From Ktedonobacterales bacterium (GTDB lineage Bacteria; Chloroflexota; Ktedonobacteria; Ktedonobacterales; JADMIN01): a DNA stretch of 10,442 bases. Location of the stretch: positions 1 through 10,442 of the forward strand of contig JANWHL010000129.1 of assembly GCA_025450405.1 (NCBI GenBank). The letters are read 5' to 3'. The translations under genes were made by a program, and so were the position numbers. Of this stretch, positions 5,960-10,442 are shown piece after piece. Under the pieces are notes generated by a model. The model saw only the letters and a list, made by a program, of their open reading frames with translations. It was not told the origin of the DNA and made no database searches. How positions within the stretch are numbered: the first letter of the stretch is position 1; every line of letters begins with the position of its first letter.

Positions 5960-7813
5960 TTAGTGGTGGCGGCCCTGCTGCATATTTCGTCCATGGTGGC
6001 CCGACACGTGGCGCCCGGCGGGATGGCGCAGCCGCGGCAGACGCATGTCCGCCGCGGCGCGCGGCAGGGTCAGGTCGTCGTTCGTCGCTGGCGGCAGCGT
6101 GATCGGACCCCGTGCGGACGGTGGCTCGCCCCGGCCAGGCGGCGAAGGCGGCGCGGAAGCCGCGGCGGGTGGCGCGGCTGGCGCATCCTTGGCGCGCGCG
6201 TCGTTCCCCGCTCCCGCCGACGACACCGGACCGCCATCCACCGGCGCCGCACCTTGCTCGGCACGTGCGCTGGTCTTGGCCTCACCAATGTCAGCCATGT
6301 CGATCCCAGTTGGGTTGGCCGCCCGGTTGGCCATCTCCGGCTCTTCATTGCCTACATCCCCACCATCGACGGTGTCAGGTACCAGGGCGTCAGGTGCCGT
6401 TGAAGGCCGAGCGGCATAGGGCGCCGCGGGGACGCCCCCCCCCACCGCCGAACCAGCACCCGCCGCGGTTCCGGCGTCGGGCCCGGTCGGGCCGCGCACC
6501 ACCTTCACCTTGGTGACGCGCAGACCGCGCGTGCCAAGCACGGTGAAGGTCAGGCCATCGAAGGTGGCGACATCGCCCACTGACGGGATCTTGTCGAGCT
6601 GTGTATACACAAAGCCGCCAAGCGTATCGTAGTCCTCATCCAGGAGCTTGGCGTCTAACAGCTCGTTGAACTCGTCGATCGGGATCTTCGCGTCCACGAT
6701 GTATTCGTTCTCGCTCACCCGCTCGAACAGGGTCTCCTCGCGGTCGTACTCGTCCTGGATCGGTCCAATGATCTCCTCGACGAGATCCTCGATCGTCACC
6801 ACACCCGCCACGCCGCCATACTCATCCACCACGATCGCCATGTGCACGTGATGCAGCTGCAGCTCATGCAGCAGATCATCCGCGCGTTTGGTCTCGGGGA
6901 TGAAGTAGGCTGGGCGCACCAGGCCACGGACCGAATCCGGATGTTGATCCTGGGCCAGGACGCGCAGCAGGTCCTTGGCGTAGAGCACGCCAAGGATGTT
7001 GTCGATCGATTCGCTGTACACGGGGATGCGCGACAGCCCGCCCTGCAGGAAGACCCCCACCGCCTCGTTCACACTGTCGTCGGCCTCAACGGTCACCATG
7101 TCGATACGCGGAACCATCACCTCGCGCACCGTCGTGTCCCCAAGCTCGAAGACATTGTGAATCATCTCGTTCTTTTCTTCTTCGAGGACCCCCTCCTCCT
7201 CGGCCACATCCGCCAGCCGGCGCAGCTCCTCCGCCGTGACAAACGGACCCCGGTGCGGCGGCTCTCCACCGAAGATGCGCACCAGCAAGCTCGTCACCAC
7301 AGTGAGGCCCGCGATCGGCCAGCGCAAGATGACGGACGCACCGTACACCAGCGGCGCCAGCGCGAGCGCCCAGCGCTCCGGCGCCTGCACCGCCGCGGTC
7401 TTGGGCGTGACTTCGCAGAAGATTAGCACGACGAGCGAGATGAGCACCGTCGAGATGACTTCGCCCCAACTGGTCAACACATCGATGGCGATGACCGTGG
7501 CCATCGTGGAAGCGACGATCAGCGCCACGCTGTTGACGATCAGGATCGTCGCGAGAAACGTGTTGGGCTCTTTGACCAGCCGGCTGATCAGCACCGCGCG
7601 CCGGTTTCCCCCCTCGGCGAGGGTGTGTAACCGGATGCGGTTGATCGAGGTGAGCGCCGTTTCCGACGCGGAAGCCAGGCCCGCGATCACCAGGACGACG
7701 ATGAGGGCGATAAGCAGCGCCCAATCGGTCGCCGTGAATCCATGCACGCTCGGCGCGGCGAGATTCGCCGTCGCGAGGGCCGCCAGCGGACCTGGCCAGG
7801 GTGAGCTATCCAT
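5960..7813 (-). CDS. CNNM/CorC-type membrane protein (DUF21, CBS pair, CorC_HlyC domain)
   Basis: The 617-residue protein belongs to the family once called hemolysin-like or CorC, members of which act in Mg2+ or Co2+ transport. The DUF21/CNNM transmembrane domain spans about 29-185, with helices near 31-47, 85-110, 117-134 and 148-176; it includes the SASETALTSINRIRL signature and EVTPKT at 134-139. An acidic helical linker (AEEEGVLEEEKNEM) leads to two CBS motifs at about 232-283 (MVPRIDMVTV, SRIPVY) and 299-350 (VVDEYGGVAGVVTIEDLVEE). A CorC_HlyC domain follows at about 363-440. Residues 441-617 form an Ala/Pro/Gly-rich, acidic, probably disordered tail ending in a His-rich segment, not typical of the family. 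The ATG has GGAGGAG 10 nt upstream (7824-7830). It lies 84 nt after glmU on the same strand, suggesting co-transcription. Transported ion not determined. Confidence 0.93.
   Translation of the reverse strand: MDSSPWPGPLAALATANLAAPSVHGFTATDWALLIALIVVLVIAGLASASETALTSINRIRLHTLAEGGNRRAVLISRLVKEPNTFLATILIVNSVALIVASTMATVIAIDVLTSWGEVISTVLISLVVLIFCEVTPKTAAVQAPERWALALAPLVYGASVILRWPIAGLTVVTSLLVRIFGGEPPHRGPFVTAEELRRLADVAEEEGVLEEEKNEMIHNVFELGDTTVREVMVPRIDMVTVEADDSVNEAVGVFLQGGLSRIPVYSESIDNILGVLYAKDLLRVLAQDQHPDSVRGLVRPAYFIPETKRADDLLHELQLHHVHMAIVVDEYGGVAGVVTIEDLVEEIIGPIQDEYDREETLFERVSENEYIVDAKIPIDEFNELLDAKLLDEDYDTLGGFVYTQLDKIPSVGDVATFDGLTFTVLGTRGLRVTKVKVVRGPTGPDAGTAAGAGSAVGGGVPAAPYAARPSTAPDALVPDTVDGGDVGNEEPEMANRAANPTGIDMADIGEAKTSARAEQGAAPVDGGPVSSAGAGNDARAKDAPAAPPAAASAPPSPPGRGEPPSARGPITLPPATNDDLTLPRAAADMRLPRLRHPAGRHVSGHHGRNMQQGRHH
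6435..6443. repeat. Nine-base homopolymer (C9/G9) inside the CNNM-type gene
   Basis: A run of nine C on the plus strand (nine G on the coding strand) falls at codons 457-460, right where the conserved part ends and the low-complexity tail begins. Such a tract is prone to slippage in replication and to sequencing error; a one-base change would alter or truncate the tail but leave the membrane, CBS and CorC domains intact. Confidence 0.8.
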
Positions 7814-7897
7814 CCAATCAAGACTCCTCCCCCCCGCCGCCGCCGGCCGTCGCCTCAGCGCGCGACCATTGACCAGCCGGGGGACACCCGCGCCCAG

Positions 7898-9502
7898 TCA
7901 GGCGTCCGATTGCGGAGGGTGGGCCTGCTCCACGGCAGACTCCACCCCCTTCCGCGCCCCCGCCGCCCCCGGCGCGGCATCCGCGCGGGCGGCGGGGGGT
8001 TCGGACACCCCGTCTACCGGGGTGGGTTCTGATACACTACGTGATGTCGAAGATGCCGGGGAAGGTGGCAATGGCCGTGCCGGGACTCCGGCGACCGTGA
8101 CGCCGGCCGGCACGTCCCGCAGCACCACCGACCCCGCGCCCGTGGCCGCGCCGTCCCCAATGGTGAGTGGCGCGCGGAGCATCGTATCGCTGCCAATGAA
8201 GGCGTCGGCGCCCACCTCGGTGCGATGCTTGCCGGCTCCGTCGTAGTTCACGGTTACCACGCCGGCGCCGATGTTGCTCCGAGCGCCGATGGTAGCGTCG
8301 CCGATGTAGCTGAAGTGGTGCATCTGCACCTCCGCGCCGATGGTCGCGCCCTTCACCTCGCCAAAGTTGCCCACATAGGCGCCGGCTTCGAGGTGCGCGC
8401 CGGGGCGCAGGTGGCTCATCGGGCCGACGCGCGAGCCCGCGTCCATCACCGACTCCTCCACCCACGACGCGATGACCAGGCACCCATCGCCAATCTGGCT
8501 GTCGCGCACCACGCTGTGTGGACCAATCTGGCTGTCCCGCCCAATAACGGTCGTGCCGAGCAACATGGTGAACGGCGCGATCGTCGTGTCCTGGCCCACG
8601 CGCACGCCCGCGTCCACGAAGGTGCTGGCGGGATCCTCCACCGTCACGCCGGAGAGCATCAGGTCGTCGAGAATGCGCCGCCGAATGATCCCCGCGGCCT
8701 CCGCGAGCTGGATCCGCGTGTTGACGCCCACCGTCTCACTGAGCGGCACGGTCACCGTAGTCAGTACGCACCCTTCCGCCGCCGCCAGGTCCACCAGGTC
8801 CGTCAGGTAGTATTCGCCGTTTGGGTGGGGGGCGAGCGTATCCAGCCGCGACCAGAGCCAGGCGGCGGAGAAGCAGTAAATCCCCGAGTTGACCTCGGGG
8901 ATGAGCTTCTGTTGGGGCGTACAGTGCCGCTCCTCGATGACGCCCAGCACCCGGCCAGAGTCGTCTCGCAGCACTCGGCCATAGTCGGTCGGGCGGTCGG
9001 CGAGTCCGGTGATGAAGCTGAGCGTCGCGCGCTCGCGCCGGTGAGTCGCCAGCAGGTCGGCCAACGTCTCCACCCGCAACAGCGGTGTGTCGCCATAGAG
9101 GACCAGTACCGTGTCGGCAGCGCCTTCGGCGCCAGCGGCCAGCGCCGGGGCCTTTGCCGCGCGCACCGCGTCACCAGTGCCCAGACGCTGGTGCTGGGTC
9201 GCCACGGTGTATCCGGGCAGGCCGAGGACGGTGTCCAGGGCCGCGCGCACACGGTCGGACTCATGCCCAAGGACGACAACCAGCCGTGATGCTTGGAGGC
9301 TACTGTGGTCCTCCCCGTCTGGGGAGGCCTCCTCATGGGTCGCGCCAGCCACGGGCACCTCGGTGGCGGTGAGGGCGGCGGCGGCGGCGGCGAGCACATG
9401 CGCGAGGAGGGGTCGGCCCGCCAGGGGATGGGCCACCTTGGGGAGGCGGGAGCGCATGCGGGTGCTCTGGCCGGCGGCGAGCACCACGGCGACCTGAGAC
9501 AT
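7898..9502 (-). CDS. glmU: Bifunctional UDP-GlcNAc pyrophosphorylase / glucosamine-1-phosphate acetyltransferase
   Basis: GlmU acetylates glucosamine-1-phosphate and then couples it to UTP, giving UDP-GlcNAc for peptidoglycan and other envelope polymers in the cytoplasm. The N-terminal uridyltransferase domain shows LAAGQSTRMRSRLPKVAHPL at residues 8-27, the YGDTPLL motif at 136-142, YGRV at 174-177, EVNSGIY at 203-209 and NGEYYLTD at 228-235. The C-terminal left-handed beta-helix (about 287-475) has repeating hexapeptides, LRPGA at 365-369, VGNFGEVK at 377-384, HHFSYIGDATIG with the catalytic-type His, and VNYDGAGK. It has 534 residues against about 456 in E. coli: a roughly 25-residue insertion near 46-71 and a 50-residue Ala/Pro tail after 480 account for most of the excess. 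The ATG at 9502 is chosen by homology; GGTGAG lies 12 nt upstream. It lies between tRNA-Gln and the CNNM-type gene, all on one strand. Confidence 0.96.
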   Translation of the reverse strand: MSQVAVVLAAGQSTRMRSRLPKVAHPLAGRPLLAHVLAAAAAALTATEVPVAGATHEEASPDGEDHSSLQASRLVVVLGHESDRVRAALDTVLGLPGYTVATQHQRLGTGDAVRAAKAPALAAGAEGAADTVLVLYGDTPLLRVETLADLLATHRRERATLSFITGLADRPTDYGRVLRDDSGRVLGVIEERHCTPQQKLIPEVNSGIYCFSAAWLWSRLDTLAPHPNGEYYLTDLVDLAAAEGCVLTTVTVPLSETVGVNTRIQLAEAAGIIRRRILDDLMLSGVTVEDPASTFVDAGVRVGQDTTIAPFTMLLGTTVIGRDSQIGPHSVVRDSQIGDGCLVIASWVEESVMDAGSRVGPMSHLRPGAHLEAGAYVGNFGEVKGATIGAEVQMHHFSYIGDATIGARSNIGAGVVTVNYDGAGKHRTEVGADAFIGSDTMLRAPLTIGDGAATGAGSVVLRDVPAGVTVAGVPARPLPPSPASSTSRSVSEPTPVDGVSEPPAARADAAPGAAGARKGVESAVEQAHPPQSDA

Positions 9503-9648
9503 GGCGGGAAACGACTCACCTTCCACGGGGCCGAAGATCATGTCCGGCCGGCGCACCATCGGCGACGGCGCCAGTCGCCTGCCGCCCGCAAGCGACATCA
9601 ATAGCTACGTGCCCGCTGGCGCACCGGTTACGCGCATGAAGCCGCGGG

Positions 9649-9719
9649 CTGGGGCGCCAGGATTCGAACCTGGGATCGTGGATCCAAAGTCCACTGCCTT
9701 ACCACTTGGCCACGCCCCA
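9649..9719 (-). tRNA. tRNA-Gln (anticodon UUG)
   Basis: The 71-nt cloverleaf folds fully: a 7-bp acceptor stem TGGGGCG/CGCCCCA, a D stem GCC/GGC, an anticodon stem GTGGA/TCCAC with loop CTTTGGA (anticodon TTG, glutamine), a 4-nt variable loop, and a T arm CCAGG-TTCGAAT-CCTGG. The discriminator is G, and the 3' CCA is not encoded. It lies 146 nt upstream of the glmU start on the same strand and has its own extended -10 box. Confidence 0.96.
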
Positions 9720-9735
9720 CCATTCCACGCCGTCC

Positions 9736-9744
9736 ATTATACCA
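9736..9744 (-). promoter_or_regulatory. tRNA-Gln promoter, extended -10
   Basis: The minus strand reads TGGTATAAT, an extended -10 with a perfect TATAAT hexamer (9741-9736). Initiation near 9729 would put the start about 10 nt before the mature tRNA 5' end, as is usual for tRNA genes. No strong -35 is seen. Transcripts may continue into glmU because no clear terminator follows the tRNA. Confidence 0.6.
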
Positions 9745-9770
9745 CACCGGCAGAGCCGCATTGGCGCGAC

Positions 9771-9792
9771 GCCCGCCTGCCGCCCGCCTGCC
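9771..9792. repeat. Exact 11-bp tandem duplication
   Basis: GCCCGCCTGCC occurs twice in immediate succession (9771-9781 and 9782-9792) in the gap between the tRNA-Gln promoter and the ABM-like gene. Probably a replication-slippage duplication. Confidence 0.7.
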
Positions 9793-9918
9793 GCAACGTG
9801 GCTCCCCGTCCCGACGGGATGCGGGGCTGGGGAGATGTCTTTCCGGACGCCGTGCCCTGAGAAAAGCAGCGGAGCCACATGCCTCAACAGAGAGATGCGT
9901 GCGGTCTCACGGGCGAGG

Positions 9919-9924
9919 TATACT
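9919..9924 (+). promoter_or_regulatory. Candidate -10 box for the ABM-like gene
   Basis: TATACT lies 64 nt before the GTG start at 9989 and would give a leader of about 58 nt. No good -35 hexamer is present at 16-18 nt, so this rests on the -10 match alone. Confidence 0.35.
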
Positions 9925-9988
9925 GACGCGCCAGGTGCGATGGCGCTGGTGGACTCCGCTGTCTGGCAGGGGACAAAGGAGCACACAA

Positions 9989-10282
9989 GTGTACGCACGG
10001 GTTACTACGGGAACGGTCCAGTCCGACAAGGTCGATGAAACCACGCGCACCTACAATGAGAGCATTCTGCCCGCCGTGAAGGCCGCCAACGGCAATCGCG
10101 GGGTCTTCCTCCTGATTGATCCGGCCAGTGGCAAGGCCCTGTCCATCACCTTCTGGAATACTGAAGCTGATGGACGGGCCTACGATACGAGCGGCACCTA
10201 TCGCGAGCAAGTCGCCAAGATCAGCGCGTTCTTCGCCGCCGCGCCCACGCTGGCCACCTATGAGGCGACGGCGCAGGGATAG
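9989..10282 (+). CDS. Antibiotic biosynthesis monooxygenase-like (dimeric alpha/beta barrel) small protein
   Basis: The 97-residue protein has the size and pattern of an ABM-type ferredoxin-like fold: a first strand YARVTTGTV, a helix around DETTRTYNESILPAVKA, strands GVFLLIDPASG and ALSITFWNT, then a helical stretch EADGRAYDTSGTYREQVAKI and a final strand around PTLATYEATA. The aromatic-acidic ITFWNTEAD segment is typical of these proteins. The fold often forms dimers and serves varied roles (quinone-type monooxygenases, haem-degrading enzymes, many uncharacterised), so no substrate is assigned. Start: GTG with a strong AAAGGAG at 9975-9981, 7 nt upstream; this beats all upstream in-frame codons. 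It appears monocistronic, with a hairpin 17 nt after the stop. Confidence 0.7.
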   Translation: MYARVTTGTVQSDKVDETTRTYNESILPAVKAANGNRGVFLLIDPASGKALSITFWNTEADGRAYDTSGTYREQVAKISAFFAAAPTLATYEATAQG

Positions 10283-10299
10283 CGCGTGACCGCCGTGTG

Positions 10300-10328
10300 G
10301 CCGCCGTTCCGCCTCGCGGCGCGGCGGC
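10300..10328 (+). terminator. Hairpin downstream of the ABM-like gene
   Basis: GCCGCCG (10300-10306) pairs with CGGCGGC (10322-10328), and inside it CCGC (10309-10312) pairs with GCGG (10316-10319) across a 3-nt loop, leaving a small internal TT/CG mismatch. Only TTT occurs a few bases later (10335-10337), so it is a possible but imperfect intrinsic terminator. Confidence 0.4.
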
Positions 10329-10365
10329 AACAGGTTTCACTGCCCGACTTGTACCGGCAACAGGT
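10325..10365. repeat. 11-bp direct repeat at the right edge
   Basis: CGGCAACAGGT occurs at 10325-10335 and 10355-10365. The first copy overlaps the 3' arm of the hairpin. Nothing else is recognised from 10283 to the end of the window. Confidence 0.5.
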
Positions 10366-10442
10366 GGATCAGAAGACCAGCCGTTTGCATTCATAGCGAC
10401 CAGACCCACGTCGTCATCGGCTTTGCACCGCGAGCACACGCA

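Noticed and set aside
7236..8246. 336-codon plus-strand frame overlapping the CNNM-type and glmU genes
   Set aside because: It is antisense to two conserved genes, is Ser/Thr/Arg-rich and lacks any motif.
8225..9289. 354-codon open frame on the plus strand opposite glmU
   Set aside because: Long antisense frames are expected in GC-rich genes; the His/Arg/Val-rich translation has no family resemblance and glmU is certain on the other strand.
9649..9719. tRNA-Gln as an attachment site for an integrated element
   Set aside because: No integrase and no partial duplicate of the tRNA 3' end is seen in the window.
9804..9826. Hairpin CCCGT/ACGGG near 9805-9818 as a terminator
   Set aside because: The stem is short, has no T-run, and there is no gene ending nearby on the plus strand.
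10221..10439. 72-codon minus-strand frame at the right edge
   Set aside because: It overlaps the ABM-like gene and its hairpin, and has no family resemblance.

Overview
This GC-rich window reads as an ordinary bacterial chromosome segment with housekeeping genes (lepA, glmU, tRNA-Gln) and one accessory DNA-modification module. High GC, alanine/proline/arginine-rich tails on otherwise conserved proteins, a DUF4388-type protein and generic purine-rich intergenic repeats suggest a Chloroflexota-like (Thermomicrobia/Sphaerobacter-type) bacterium. That assignment is an inference from protein style, not from any marker search.

Layout from left to right. (1) 161-907 (+): DUF4388-like N-terminal domain, disordered linker and C-terminal winged-helix-like domain. 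(2) 1047-2943 (-): a DNA cytosine-5 methyltransferase followed by a Vsr-type mismatch nicking endonuclease. No restriction enzyme is visible, so this looks like a Dcm/Vsr-style methylate-and-repair pair. An identical 11-bp sequence lies on each side of the module (1022-1032 and 3128-3138), which may mark how it arrived. (3) 2944-3312: divergent control region with a TATAAT box for lepA and a TATACT box facing the methyltransferase; both boxes sit 6-7 nt from an in-frame upstream start codon. (4) 3313-5124 (+): lepA (elongation factor 4). (5) 5125-5959: about 835 bp without a convincing gene, containing a purine/pyrimidine-biased degenerate repeat, hairpins, a strong bidirectional terminator-like palindrome, a long-range inverted repeat and a possible 18-residue ORF. 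(6) 9719 down to 5960 (-): tRNA-Gln(UUG), glmU and a CNNM/CorC-type membrane protein with CBS domains, all co-directional and possibly partly co-transcribed. Both proteins carry long non-conserved tails. (7) 9989-10282 (+): a small antibiotic-biosynthesis-monooxygenase-like (dimeric alpha/beta barrel) protein followed by a hairpin.

I see no CRISPR array, transposase, integrase, rRNA, or multi-gene defence or biosynthetic system. The most interesting signals are the flanked methyltransferase-vsr module, the coordinated absence of all four zinc ligands in its Vsr, the start-codon/-10 juxtapositions in the divergent control region, and the structured gene-free interval after lepA.
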